Positions 13,950-26,707 are shown, numbered from the stretch's first letter. The stretch is 64,000 nucleotides of DNA from Acanthosepion esculentum (GCA_964036315.1 OZ038478.1:149254683-149318682); one strand, 5' to 3'. Translations and numbers: made by a program. The notes: generated from the letters alone by a model not told the origin.

Positions 13950-14205
13950 AGTGTAAAAATGGTTTTTAATACCAGAAATACTTTGTAAACAATAATTACC
14001 AGAAATAAATTTTTGAAGAAAAAATAACTATTACCAGCAATAGATATTTTTTAAAAAAATATTACCAGAAATACGTCTTTGAAAAAAAAGTATTACCAGA
14101 AATAAATGTTTTAAAATAATATTACCAGCTATACATTTTTGAGGAAGAAAATATGACCAGAAATAGATTTTTGACAAAACAAATTATTACCAGGAAAAAA
14201 AATGT
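13950..14205. repeat. Degenerate ~35-bp minisatellite (TTACCAGAAATA)
   Basis: Seven to eight imperfect units share TTACCAGAAATA followed by an A/T-rich spacer containing TTTTTGA. Unit length varies from about 32 to 40 bases. It lies next to a GC-richer tract (13800-13930) of unknown origin. Confidence 0.8.
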
Positions 14206-14342
14206 CGGCATTAAATAATCGCTTGAGGTTGATATGCCGTAAAACACAACAAACGAAGCCGAACCAAACCTTTCTATTTCTCAATGCACCCTCGGATTTC
14301 AATTTCGCCCACTGCCTCTTCTGTTAGAATGCATCCATTTTA

Positions 14343-14688
14343 TACATTATTTACATTATTCGGACTATTGTCCTCATCTTTGTCGCCATCTTTATTACAA
14401 CGTTTCTTCAGGTGGTTGGAATGTTGAACTGAACCATTTATTTCCCTCACTGGGGTAGACTGTTTTAGTTCCACGTGCCATGTTTAATGAATGACAGTTA
14501 TCAATTATCTCCTGTTAATTTTCCTCTGAAAGTTCTCCACTGCCTTAACTCACACTCTTTGGGTCCTGTCAGTGGATCTAACCAACGCTTTTATGTGTCA
14601 TGTTTCCTTGAGCGTACAACGGCCGAAATGTTGTAATAAATATGGCAACAAAAAGGAGGACAATAGTCCGAATAATGTAAATAATGTA
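14343..14688. repeat. Inverted repeat with ~64-bp arms
   Basis: The arm at 14343-14405 (starting TACATTATTTACATTATTCG) is repeated in reverse complement at 14625-14688 with a handful of mismatches. About 220 bases separate the arms. This could be a foldback or MITE-like element or a pair of inverted Penelope-type terminal repeats; no coding part is present. The right arm abuts an RTE-like LINE fragment. Confidence 0.8.
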
Positions 14689-14704
14689 CATAATACGCCA
14701 TCTC

Positions 14705-15905
14705 AGTAATATAGACAGTATCCTTTATAATGAATTGTTGTGCTTGTTTGATTTCGGTGTCTCCCTTGTGTAATTTGCATGTTTGGCTGTTTCTTTTTGC
14801 AGTCATGATTTTTGTCTTCTTGCAATTTATGTTTAGTAATTACTACCCGCTTTCCTTCACAATATTTTGTAGGCCTTGTAGTGTCCTTTCTGTGACTCCC
14901 GTCAACACTGTATCGCTTTCATCGCATATATTGTTGTGATTGTCTAACACATCTTTTCATTTCTTGTATTTACTTGACTAATTGTCTATCCGTATGCAGG
15001 CATTTTTTTCTGCTTGTATATTCTCTGTATTATTATAATATCCATCGCAAATATGCCAAGGTTACCTTGATGAACCCATAATGTTTCGCCCTATTTGCGG
15101 CCTCAACCTGCTCCGAGCTTCATTCATGAGAAATAATTTTTTTGTTCAGTGACTCGTTAGGCTCTTTGTCCGATGGAATTCACATTCGTTTGTTCTTACT
15201 TTCTTATGTAGTGCGCTAAAAATGAATCTATTTAGATCTTCCGGTATATCGCAATGTTGTATATTCCCTTTATTATGTCTCTGGTCAATGCCGAAATCAT
15301 TTAAGGCTGCCTGTATTTCTTTTATGATTCTGTGTGTTTTTGCTGATTTCAATCTGTTCAATTTGACTAGTACTGATTCCAATATTCATTTTAATATTTC
15401 TGATTCTTCCATATTTCTGAGTATTTTCAGTTGCCCTCTGTCGTCGTAGAAGCATTCTCCTTTATATTCGTTCCATGTCTTAATTATTTTCTCTCTCTCT
15501 CTCTAATATCAATGTCCCGTCCTTGGATATTATGCATTTTGTTGATGGATATGTTTGTTTTTCTCGTGCCGGGTCTATCATTTTTGTACATATCTGTTTT
15601 GTCTGTGGTATTCAGTCTTTCTCTTTGTGCAAATATTTGATTGAGCAATTCTATTTTATTTTTTCCTAATTTCATTGTTCAGAATCCTATATCCACTGCC
15701 GCATATTGTCATTGGTGTGGGGGTGATCTCCATTGCCTCGCTTAATGTGACACATTTCGAATTTTCATTCGTCTTTTGACCGTTGTATCTGCTTTTAAAA
15801 CTATCCATATATTTCTTCTCCAACTCCAGTCCATTCAACTGTCTGCCCTCTGTCAATTTGGGTGCTGTCTTCGCCCTCTTCAATTTCCGTAGAATCCCTC
15901 TACAT
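14705..15905 (-). pseudogene. RTE-like LINE ORF2 fragment with internal deletions
   Basis: Reading the minus strand from 15.9 kb leftward gives the linker between endonuclease and polymerase (KKYMDSFKSRYNG, NDRPGTRK). The polymerase N-terminal part follows (IIKEIQAALNDFGID, then GDIPEDLNRF, then TNECEFHRTKSLTSH). After a deletion come pieces of later domains (NACIRIDN; NINCKKTKIMTAKRNSQTCK; KGDTEIKQAQQF). The order matches RTE-type ORF2, but the palm with its YADD box is missing, and stops and frameshifts are frequent. Open pieces survive at 15656-15883, 15484-15675 and 15146-15382. The apparent plus-strand frames here are antisense shadows. Confidence 0.85.
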
Positions 15906-16972
15906 TTGCATAGAACTGGAACGCGATCGTTACTTCAATCTAACTTATATCTTCCAATGTAAAACTGCATCCCTGGATCTGTTCTTGATAGTTTCATAAT
16001 CGATCTGTTTTTCTTTTATTTTGTTTATTCTCCTGCACTAATCCATGTCCATATATATCTTGTGCTCTTGAAACCAGGTGCTCGATACTAGCTGATCATT
16101 TGCAAACATTCATTTATCGCCCAAGATTAAGGTAAATCCAAGTTTTGATCAAAATCCTTTTCTTTGTTGATGTGACATGATTGACCATTCTTCGGCGTAG
16201 GCCTGTGTGATTGTATTTGGAGGTCATCTTTCTGCCCACATTATATGGAGATCCTCATGACTGTGCCGAAAAGATCAAAAGAAATAGTGTTGATTAAATT
16301 TCGGGTCAGGATTTTACGACAGTATTTTCCGCAATGAGGTCAAATTTGGCTGCCAACAGTTTTCTTTATCCAAATATGTGTATGTGTATGCTTGCGCAAA
16401 TTTCAGATATGGATAAAAGTCTATCTCTGAAGTCAATATTGCAAAATTGCAAGAGGAAAACATTTTTCATGCCAGAGCAGTTTTCTTGGGGAACATTATC
16501 AATGTACATCTGGATATTTTATTCGGTAATCTTCATTTATATAGAGGAGACGCATGGAGAAAGATATATCTTCAAGATTTAAATTGTAAATTAGAGAAAG
16601 CTGAAATCTTCTAGGAGCTTACTGAGTAATGAAAGGCAAACTCTACAGGACGTTAAGTGACTTACTTTTTCGGCCTATTCAATGAAAGTGGATTAATGTT
16701 GCTGCTATTATTGATTTCATATAATCTTATAGTTGTGCTTGTTCATTCCTTAGTTAGTTTCTTAGTTCGTCCGTCCATTAGACTCTTCAGTATTGATTCA
16801 GCGTCTCACTGGCGGCAATTTTCAAAGAAACACCCTCATCCACTCCATCCCACATTTGCCATCAACAAATGCCGAGGATTTTCAATGAAAAAAACTCTTT
16901 CTCACCCACTCCGAAGCAGAGGAGCGGCATTTGCGGATACCTATAACATTTCATTTTTATCAATCTTTTCTT

Positions 16973-16976
<4 letters not shown>
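15906..16976. other. Unrecognised sequence
   Basis: Frames of 82 and 106 codons on the plus strand (16334-16582, 16657-16977) have no recognisable domain. Nothing else stood out. Confidence 0.4.

Positions 16977-17054
<78 letters not shown>
16977..17054. repeat. (TA)n microsatellite
   Basis: About 39 uninterrupted AT dinucleotides, ending 39 bases before the left end of the inverted-repeat element that starts near 17094. Confidence 0.97.
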
Positions 17055-17057
<3 letters not shown>

Positions 17058-17093
17058 TCTTGTATTTCTTTTGTGTATGTATCGCCACTTTTT

Positions 17094-19225
17094 CGCTGAA
17101 AAGCGGCACAGCAGCATGATGAAAAAAGACCCAAACTTAATTAAAACAAATTGTAATCGTCAAATATTTGTTGTTATTAAGTGGAAAGACCAAAGCATAT
17201 TTTGATTATTTTATTAAATTTTTAATCTTTTCTAGCACATTTCAAATTTTAGTAAAATATATATATTTTTTATGTCGACGACCCGGGTCATATTTACGTT
17301 AGTGTTTTTGCACCTATTATTCAGGTGAAAACACATTTATTTGAAAATTCTTGAAAAAATAAAATAATTAGAAGATTTTAATTCTATGAGTATATTTACC
17401 ACAAAATTATTCCTATTTTAAATACATAGCTAATACTCTAATTGTATATCTACAAAAATCTTCTTTCTTTAATCAGCAAAATTGACAAATAATCAATCAT
17501 ATCAACCATTTTTTTCCATTTTATAAAAAAAATGAAAATCTCAGTTTGAAATTCTTCTAAATATCAATTATAATTTTTTCAAAACTTATTTTAAGAAAAT
17601 CAGAAATTTTAATGTTTATTTAAAATATTTGGAAACAAGCTTCACTTAGTTTCTGCGCCGAAAAGGTGTAGTTTGAAAATAAAATAAATCAGGTCATAAC
17701 ATTTAGCGTCACATGACAGGTGACGAAAGACATTTTCATGATGTATTGATAGGTTAAGTGAGGATAATTCCTACTACGGAAGGAGAGAAGTGAAATTATT
17801 TAGATTTAAGTGAAGAAATTATTTACCTCGTTATTTTTAAGGAAAACTTTCAGCTCTCTAATATTTTTTGTACTTAGATTTCACCTTTACGTTTACGATG
17901 CTTTATGGAAAATATATTATAAAGACATGAAAAAATAAGACTGTTTAGAGTGAGATTAAATTTCATAAGAAAGGTATCTAGTTAATATATACGTACCTTT
18001 CTCATAATATTTTATCACAAGTGTACATAAAATACAAATTTAAATTTCATAAAATGATAATGATACTTGTAGGTACCCTTCTCAGTTGGAATTAAAAAAT
18101 AAAATTAACTTCTCCACACGTTTTTCGCAAAAATAAATTTATGAAACTGAATGCGGCTTTTAACTAATTTTATAATATTTTAACAACTTAAATGTAAAAA
18201 TCTATTATAATTAAAGAAATAACAAATAACTGTATTAAAAATTCAGTATTGAAGTTAAATACTAGACAGAAACTCAATGCATGTGACGTTTTTTGTACCC
18301 ATGATACTTCCGGTCTTCAGTAGATTTGATTTGCAATATTATTATTGAGGCAAATTATATTTTTTATATAATGGTGTTCGTTAGTTTGTAAGAAGCTTTG
18401 GAAATTATAATCTGTAAATATATATCTACTTAATAACAACATTCGTTAAATTTTACAAACTTTTCGCTAATTTTAGAAGAATTAACAATATTTATTGTAA
18501 AAATACTAAAATATTTCAGAAATAACTAATAATTGTTTTAATAATTCATTTTTCATCGACATATCTTTTTGCTTTCAGACAATATTGTCCATGTTCATTA
18601 AAATAAATGAAAGCAATTAAAATCTTTTGAAATTAAATAACATTTTTGTATTATTGAATTTCGTATGTTAAAATTCAGAGATGATTTTCAGGTAGCGGTG
18701 GTACAACTAAAAACACACACGATTTGGTTTCCTCAAAGTCTTGTGCTTTAACTAATCTTATAATAACTTTATAATCACTAATCTTCCCAAAATTGAAATT
18801 ATTTTAGAGTTTTCGTACAATTAGTTATGGGGCGGGAGTAATATATGTGAAAAATATTGTCGCCATAATTTTTAAAAAAGAAAAACATATTTATAATGAG
18901 TTCCATCAGCTGTGAATAGTTTCTGAATATTTTATTCAAATCTGACAATTATTTTTATTTTTGCGAGATTTTAAAATTCATGTCTGTCATAAAATACAGA
19001 AAAAAACGCGCTAAAATGTTATATGTTATTTTACTAGTTCTGTTGATACAAAGAGAAAAAATGTAATGAAAATTTACAATGTTCAAAAGAGAAGAATGTT
19101 TTTTTTAAATAATTAAAAAATACTTTGATCTTTCCTCTTAATAATAAAAGAAAAATTTAGGACGATAAAATTTTGTTTTCGTCAAGTTTGACATCTTTTT
19201 CATCATGCTATGCTCTGTTTTTAGC
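17094..19225. mobile_element. Putative non-autonomous TIR DNA transposon, ~2.1 kb
   Basis: The left end starts CGCTGAAAAGCGGCAC and the right end, read in reverse complement, starts CGCTAAAAACAGAGCA. The two then align for roughly 130 bases through GCATGATGAAAAA, AAAACAAA and AAGACCAAAGCAT / AAGATCAAAGTAT. The interior is very AT-rich, has no open frame of note and contains weak internal repetition. No target-site duplication was evident. A second partial copy with the same right end lies at about 43.9-45.3 kb. This supports a repeat family mobilised in trans; the superfamily is unknown. Confidence 0.65.
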
Positions 19226-19925
19226 GTGCTCATGCTGGGTCGTATAACACATATGTAAGAGACCTTCTAAATATACTTAATAGCGGTGAAATGAGGAGAA
19301 ATTTGAATTGTTAAACTAATAACTCATTACCCTTAAATAGTATGCTAAATAGAACCAATAACTACATTCAAATACAATGTAGCAGAAAAAAACAAAAACA
19401 AACTACCAAAACGAATGATCACTTAAAATGTTATTCTTGAAAAAAATCCAAAACGGTGGTAGCATTTCATTTAATAACGAAAAGAACTGGCAGTTCCTAA
19501 CATGTAGCTAAAAAAGAAATACTTTTAGAAATTTCCAATATCCTTTCAAATTTTCTTCTTTTCGCTGTTCTAATGACAACCAATTCCCCTCCTATAAGTA
19601 AGAGGAGACTAATTGATAAATTGCTTGTTTTGATACATGTCTATACATATATTGAAGCAAATAATAAATTACTTACTGGAAAAAAGAATTTCAATTGAAA
19701 ACATTTATTTTAATTTTTTTAATAGAAGTTATCAAGGATTGTATTGAATACAGGTTACCGGTAATTTTATTTAATACAGCACATATTTAGCTTGTTAACA
19801 AATTGAGAATCATACGCGTATAAGTAACTGTAATCCTAAGCATGCAATATAACTCACCTGTGCTTCGATCTGACTAATGGTCAAAAATGTTTAGTTAGGA
19901 GTGTTGTCATTCCAAAGAGAAAACG
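19226..19925. other. Unrecognised AT-rich sequence
   Basis: No recognisable feature between the TIR element and the LINE fragment that follows. Confidence 0.4.
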
Positions 19926-19929
19926 CTTA

Positions 19930-21360
19930 AGAAATGAAACAAATACATCGATGAACTCTTCCACGACGTAAGAGAACAACCGGCAATATACAGAAATATT
20001 GAAGGCCCGGAAATATTAGAATTTGAATTGGAATCGGGACTGGCCAATTTGAAATGAATCAAAGCAGCCGGACGAGGTGGAATCATAGTAGAAATGCAGT
20101 CAGCTTTAAATTATTTCGGCATTGAAAAGATCACAGTCTTAATAAATATACAACTATGGTGATATAACGGAAGACCCACTAAGATTAATTTTCCTAGAAC
20201 TCATTAAGAAACAAGGTGAAAACGAATGTGAACGCCATTGGACAATCAGCCTAATGAACCATATAAGGAAACCACCGAACTGAATGAATATAACACGTAA
20301 CATAAACCTAATATAGGAGATGATCAGAGAGAATGGATCATAGAATTGTTGGTCAAAATGATACCGGAAACAACGGTACAAAATCAGAAAGATGTTTTAT
20401 AGATTATGAAAATCTTTTGACTTATTGAGAAGCATATTAGTATAATCCAGTACCTATACTAGTATCAAACATCCTGCATACGTATAGAAAATGATTTTAT
20501 TAATTATACAAAAATTAAAAGGGATGTAAAACAAGAACGTGTCTTCTCAACAGACCTATTCAACATATACAGAGATGTGATTTTCAGAGAATTACAAATC
20601 TCACCGGGTTCCCCATTGGCGGCAACAATCTTTACAGAATAAAATATTCAGATGAAACATAGTAGATACAGAAAGGAAACTAAAAGATTTCCTTCAGAAA
20701 ATGAGAAGAAATGCATGTTTGTTACCAAAAGGAAGAGTAAAACATGCCAAGTCCAAATCAGACATAAAGAAATAAAATAAGCAAAGCAATTTAGATATTT
20801 GAAAGGTGTTTGATACATGACAGAAAGGGCGAAACTGAAATCTGATGGCGCATTCGGAGAGCTAAATATGCCTTACAAAGGCAAAGCAAAGTATTCAGAC
20901 ACAGAAACATTTCTTTGTAATCAAGGAAAAGAGTACTGAATTATTATGTAATACCAGCCAACCTATCTGGTAGTAAATTCAAGAGAGTTTTCTCGCAGAC
21001 GAAAAAAAAATAAAAGCATCAGAAATATGATTCTACAAAAGGATGCTGAGATTACCATAGACCAAACATTTGAGCAACGACGAAGTTCTATAGACAATGC
21101 ATACAAGCCACTCACCTGAAAGAGACTGTTGAAATTTCTAGATCATATGATAAGGAAAGATGGCTAGAAATATTTCATACTCGCAAGACAGATTAGATGC
21201 AATGTGGAGGGGGTAAAACAAGGCATAGCGTAACTGACGAGTGAATGGATAGCAAGGCTGCGTTTATTAGAGATAAGAAAAATGCAAAATTAATTAAGAG
21301 CGAAAAAGAACAGGAAATTGTGCCGAGTCCTACAACCAAAGTTCTATAGGGACGCAGCAA
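19930..21360 (+). pseudogene. RTE-like LINE reverse transcriptase pseudogene
   Basis: The plus-strand translation, through several frameshifts and stops, follows the RTE-type polymerase from its N-terminal part to the end. It begins with EGPEILEFELESGLANLK and KAAGRGGIIVEM, continues through LIKKQGENECERHWTISLMN, then FINYTKIKRDVKQ, FSTDLFNIYRDVIFREL and CMFVTKRKSKTCQVQI. It ends with a C-terminal tract containing LLKFLDHMIRKDG. The YADD box is destroyed (YSDET). About 1.4 kb is represented, longer than the other RTE pieces here; the endonuclease is absent. No frame exceeds about 75 codons, so it is an old copy. Confidence 0.85.
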
Positions 21361-22403
21361 GAAGATGCTTTTGATGTATTTCTATCCAACCAAATATTTC
21401 TACCGTTTATTTCCATCACGTGTACACGTTTGGAGCCAATATAGCATACCTGCATAGCTGCCATTATGGACAGAAATCCATTTTTTCTTTATGATGTTAT
21501 TTAATATATTGCTACACCATGAATTGCATAAATGTAAACCTTAATCAACAAATACATTCTGGAAAACTTGCCATATATATACGTAGATACGTAGAAAGAG
21601 TGTTGGAAGATGACCGTTACTACCGAACGAAATATGTGTTTTAAGTAATTATTTCAAAAGGATATTAAATTCTTAAATTGAGTGTACCTAAGAGCAAAGT
21701 TCGTCAAAACAATACCATGAAAACGGCCCTGGTAATATGACGGACGTCGTCGGGAGTTCTTTCCCGATTGAAAAATTTAAAAGATTAAAATCTTTAAGTT
21801 CAGTCGTACGGAAACAGAAGAGATTAAATTTATGAAAAATATTTCTTGAACTATATAGTCCGTATGCTCACCGACTGCACTTTATAGGCAATCATATACT
21901 AACGTTAATTTTACCAGTTTTTCAGAGAGATAAATATAAATAAAGAGAGTTCACGGATGTTTGTTATTGTTGTAATATACATTAAACATATGTACGAATC
22001 ATACGCAATTATCTGGCACTGGAAGCTAAAAATACGACGAAAGTCCTTCTTGGATAAATTAGCTTATGGGATAGGTTACAGGATTATGTAATTTCTTTCT
22101 CCAGTAGACACACACATATATATATAAGTCAAGTTAATCGGATGAACGCCATTGTACGGAAACCACAACTGATTGTCTGAGAAATATTCCATTATCGCAA
22201 ACTTGAAACACTTGCAAAGGATTTGAGGTTAAGGATTAGCCTGTGAAAACAGTTTCACAAATCCGTGTTATTGAGAACAAAACTTCTGTATTCAACGAAA
22301 TAGTTTATGGTATTTAAGCTTGGCTTTTATTCAGTCCTACTTCAGTATCCGTGGTTAATTTTCTCCAGTAGTTTAAATGCCTGCAAATTAAGTCTATTAG
22401 AAA
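21361..22403. other. Unrecognised sequence
   Basis: No recognisable gene or repeat before the Tc1-like element. Confidence 0.4.
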
Positions 22404-22405
22404 TA

Positions 22406-23889
22406 CACCCCTGGTGATAATATTAAGACCAAATACAAAAGTGATTACAAAAATATAAAATACTGTTTCTTTAATCAAAATATATTTACGAAACATTTAC
22501 ATTTAATTAGAAAATGTCATTTATCAACAAACAAGTGAATATTTTAAGCTTTTAATTAATTAATTTAAACAAACATTGAAAAAAAATTTTAGTAATAAAG
22601 ATAAAACCATGTAAATAAAAATCGCAGATACAGAACAAATAAGTCATAACCACAATTTAATCCTCAGTATATCCTCCATTTTTGCGAATTACTTCGAAAT
22701 TTCGCTTTTGCATACTCGTTATTAACTTCTGCATGAGGGTGCTTGGGATGCTCGCCCAGGATGCAAAAACTGTAGCATGAAGAGCATCCACAGTTTCAAA
22801 TAGCGATCCATGTTTATAAACCTTTGCCATTCATCCCCAAACGATCTCGATTGGGTTTCGATCTGGAAAGCGTTGTGGATTGCAGCATTGACATGCTGTA
22901 AAATCCAGTTCTATCCACAAAGATGAGGGCCTTCAGTTAATAGCGATTCCTTTCTTAACATCTCAATGTAACTAGCAGAGTTTGACGACTTTGTACCTCC
23001 TGTAACTGAAGAGTTCGATTGTACGAAAATGAACGCCAGACCATAATTGATCCACCTCCAGTTGTGTTGAGAATATTTCTTTATGACATTTTGTACATGC
23101 AAGTAACGCTGAAAACCGGCTGGGCCATCAAGATTGAATTTTTTTCTCGTCTGGAAACAACACTTTCTTCCATTTATCCACATCCAAAGTTTGATAATCG
23201 GAAGCAAATTGTAAACGGAAGGTTTGATGGAGAAGAAGCAGGCGAGGCCTCAGCAGCCATTTCAAGTTCTTAAGCCCTTTCATATCTAAATACCGTCGAA
23301 TTGTCAGAGAACTGCATTCAGCATCTGTATTCGCTTTATTCGGATTTGATGTTAGTCTTGAATTTCTTTTAACTTCTCGTCAGCGTCTGTCTATTGGGGC
23401 GACTCTTTGATTTTTTAGAAGCATACGCATCCGGAGTTTTAATGAAGTTAGCAATGGCAGATCTGCTACGACCAATTTCATTTGCAATATCTCATTGCGA
23501 AAGACCACGTCTTTATAATCGTTCCCTGTTGGAACTTTGTTAAAATCCTACCCCTAGCCATTTCAAAATCTGAAATTTAATGCTGGAAATAAGCTACGTA
23601 GATGTCTACACGTCTGAAACTATGAGCACACTTACTAGTTCTAAAATTCTTGTGCAGTAATTTAATTTTTTTCATCATATGGTCTTATCTTAATGTCCAA
23701 CCAAAAAAAAAATTTTTTTAATGTTTGTTTAAATTAATCAATTAAAAAGTTAAAATTTTCACTTGTTTTTTCATACATTATATTTTCTAATTAAATGTAA
23801 ATGTTTCGGAAATATATTTTGATTAAAGTAACAGTATTTTATTTTTTTTCAACCTTTTTCATCTGGTTTTAACACTTTGACAAGGGGTG
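22406..23889 (-). mobile_element. Tc1-like DNA transposon with long TIRs
   Basis: The left end starts CACCCCTGGTGATAAT and the right end, reverse complemented, starts CACCCCTTGTCAAAGT. Both are flanked by TA (22404-22405 and 23890-23891), the standard Tc1/mariner target duplication. Past a diverged outer part, the inverted repeats align for roughly 200 bases (left to about 22620, right from about 23680), sharing AAAATACTGTTACTTTAATC-like and AAACATTTACATTTAATTAG tracts. Length is about 1.48 kb. It contains a single transposase pseudogene on the minus strand. Long TIRs are known from Tc3-type elements. Confidence 0.9.
22657..23561 (-). pseudogene. Tc1-like DDE transposase pseudogene
   Basis: The chosen start at 23561 gives MARGRILTKFQQGTII, the usual opening of Tc3-like transposases, and the HTH region follows after a frameshift (EIGRSRSAIANFIKTPDAYA). 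The catalytic domain is partly open at 22911-23207: KKFNLDGPAGFQRY just after the first Asp region, then SASYIEMLRKESLLTEGPHL. The segment with the second catalytic Asp is decayed. The third-residue region reads PDRNPIEIVWG (PDLNPIENLWG is typical). The end is NGGYTED followed by a stop at 22657. Several frameshifts and stops show it is dead. It lies wholly between the two TIRs. Confidence 0.9.
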
Positions 23890-24208
23890 TATACCTGACT
23901 CAACAAATGTTGTGAGAATATATTTTTTATTTAACTGATAATTAACTAATGTAAACTAATGAAATTCTTGCGGCATTGTATTATGCTAAATTCATTTTCC
24001 TTATTTTTGTTTTTAAATTAAATAATAAAAGTGTTAAAATAAGGAAGGCATATTGCATAAGCACTTGATATAACACGAAAATATCATACAAACTAGACAT
24101 GAATAATATATATTCTTCTTAAGCGTGAATTAGCAGTAATGAGTTTGTGTTTTTGCTTCATAATTTTGATTTAGCAAAAAACAAAAACATAACAAAATAC
24201 TCCGACAT

Positions 24209-24371
24209 TTAAAGAATCGGGAATGCATATCTAGAATAAACGGCCAAAGTGATTTGTATTCTAATTACTTAAATATAGGAGGTATCCATAAAGAGTACCT
24301 CCTATACTTAAGTAATTCGAATTCAAATCACTCTGGCCTTTTATTCTAGATATACATTCCCGATTCTTTAA
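24209..24371. repeat. Hairpin (76-bp arms), MITE or foldback candidate
   Basis: Arms 24209-24284 and 24296-24371 are near-perfect reverse complements around an 11-base loop. Both outer ends read TTAA (TTAAAGAATCGGG...). TTAA is the target of piggyBac-like elements, but the adjacent bases do not match a piggyBac end that I can recognise, so the type is open. Confidence 0.9.
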
Positions 24372-26640
24372 CAATTTTGTGAGGAAATCGTTACCGGCCA
24401 GAGACTACGAAATGAGTTCTCTGGCTATATTTCTTTGTAATGAATGGAAGGCTTAATTTCAATATTTGTTCAATTCTAACCACAACAATCAAAAGCTTTT
24501 GCATTAGTTACTAATAAACAGTTGCATAAAGGAAATAGTGACATAATCTCCACATTTACATCTATGGAAGAATTTTGATTAAAAAAAGTTTGCCTACTAT
24601 GTATCTTCTTTGCAGTAATAAGAAAAGGCGTGTGTTCATCCATGAGAAAGGAACTAACGAATTTAGGAAAATCTGAATAAAGAACTGAACAATGATAATT
24701 CTCTAAGTAATTGTTCTAAATAATTAACAAGAGAGAATCAAGATCGCGCAATGAGTAATAGAATCAAGATCGCGCAATGAGTAATAATTCTAGAGGATAT
24801 AATTACATCTTATATTAAAGGCGTTAATTTGCATTTCAGTCTGTTGGGGTGAGATTTATTTCCGATATACACTTGCTTAATCCGTTTAGATTTTGTGATT
24901 TAAAAAGTAAAACCCGAAAAAACGTATATTACCTTTCTGTCGAGCTCTGAGAAATGGAACTATATTTAAAAGCTATGAGATCGTTAACAGGGGACTTGTT
25001 CTCATTGTAGAACGTGTATCGTTAACATCTAGTTATTTTTTCTGGTCTTGCAAATATAGTCATTTCAGTGATTTATTCGGCTCAATAATTCTGGGATTTT
25101 AGTAGAGAGACTATTTATATACTTTTTACCAATATCATTGCCTTAATATATTACGCGCAGGCAATATTTGTAAAATTTTATCTAAGGAAACAAGGTCAAT
25201 AAAAATGTATTAATTGTCAATCGATATATGTTTCCCTGTTTGAGCAACAGATATATTTGAAAGCATATATGCTTATGCGAGTGCGTATTGTTTCTATGAC
25301 TCAAACAATTATGTTTCTTATATAATTATAATTGATTAAGACTAGTATGTCCGATTCTCCGTTTCAATTCGTTCGTTGGCATTTTACGGCATCTCAAAAC
25401 TTACTGCGTTAATTTATGCCGAAATATTTATTGAGTAATTGTGAGTTTAATAATATCTAACGGCCGATTGCATACTGTTGTCGGATTTCATGCGTTTCTG
25501 TCTATTGTACATGACAATTCTACTTTTTTCTACATAAGCATATGATTTGTGGTAATGCTATTTGATAACGTTATTACATCTACCATAAATATATATGTGT
25601 GTGTGTGTGAGAGAGAGTGTGTGTGTGTGTATCTCCGTGTTTGTGTGATTTCTAGTACATAGTAATATAATCGTACTTTCAGTTTTTTATGTCCTAATAT
25701 CTTGATTATTTTTTCTTGTTCACCTTGTTTCGTCGTAAGTCAGAACCTTCTTTCCGAACGTTTCCATGTTTTCTAACCGTCATTTTCACCTCCAAGCTGA
25801 GAGGCTCTGGTCAACGGCGACAATTAAATACAATGTTTCATTTTCTCTTCCGTTTTCTCCCAGCCGAGGATCACCAATATTTTCGCTTCGGCAATGAAAA
25901 GAATCCAACACAGAATTTTAACATAATTCTTTTATTAATGTCGACATGTACTAACTATCAAGTTGCGGTTGTTTCCCTTTATTGGGGAGTCGTTTCAGAC
26001 ACGAAAATAAAAACTTCTACATTGCATGATTTGTAAGAAAGAAGTCGTTGAAAAACATAACTCAATCTATCAATCCCACTCTAACCCAGCCAATCAAAAT
26101 CGACTTCCTTATTTTGTCTTGCATCTGACTACGAATGTCAACCTTCGGAAGTCGCAGCTGAGATACAATTCCCCCTAAAATAATAGTCTGTTAAACTATT
26201 ATTTAAAACTTATTTAATAGGAATCTTCCGATATGACAGCGAATGTGTGTCAATTTCTTCATAGATAAATAGAATAGTGTATGCTGAAGGTTATTTGAAC
26301 TTGGCGCGTAAACAACAAAGGAGTCTTAAGAAAATTTGAAAAACAAAGGACACCAAAAATATGAAGGAGACAGTTGAAAATTCTAGGATACGAAATGGAG
26401 CAAAAGAGCTTGCCGAAATTAACACTCACAAGAGATAGTGATGTCAAAATGGGCAATAAGAGTTAGCAGGCAGCCGATTTACACTACTTATGTTAAGAGA
26501 GGCTCGGATGGTTAAGAAAAACAAAACAGATCTTACAAGGAAGAGCAATGATTGCCTACGACCTAAAATTCGATCTTATTTTGTTGCCTTTGAAAATATT
26601 TCTAATTTTGTTATAGTCTAGACTCAAACTTCACATAGAC
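24372..26640. other. Unrecognised sequence
   Basis: No recognisable gene. A 106-codon plus-strand frame at 25716-26036 shows no known domain. A short TG/GA microsatellite lies at 25596-25632. Confidence 0.4.
24734..24785. repeat. 26-bp direct repeat, two exact units
   Basis: A 26-base unit beginning AGAATCAAGATCGCGCAATG occurs twice, head to tail, without mismatch. Confidence 0.95.
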
Positions 26641-26666
26641 ACGCGCGCGCGCACACACACACACAA

Positions 26667-26704
<38 letters not shown>

Positions 26705-26707
26705 ATA
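26641..26707. repeat. (CG)n-(CA)n-(TA)n compound microsatellite
   Basis: CGCGCG, then CACACA with AAA interruptions, then a short TATA run. Confidence 0.95.

Noticed and set aside
25716..26036. 106-codon plus-strand ORF as a host gene
   Set aside because: No recognisable domain, no splice or promoter context, and length not exceptional for 64 kb of sequence.
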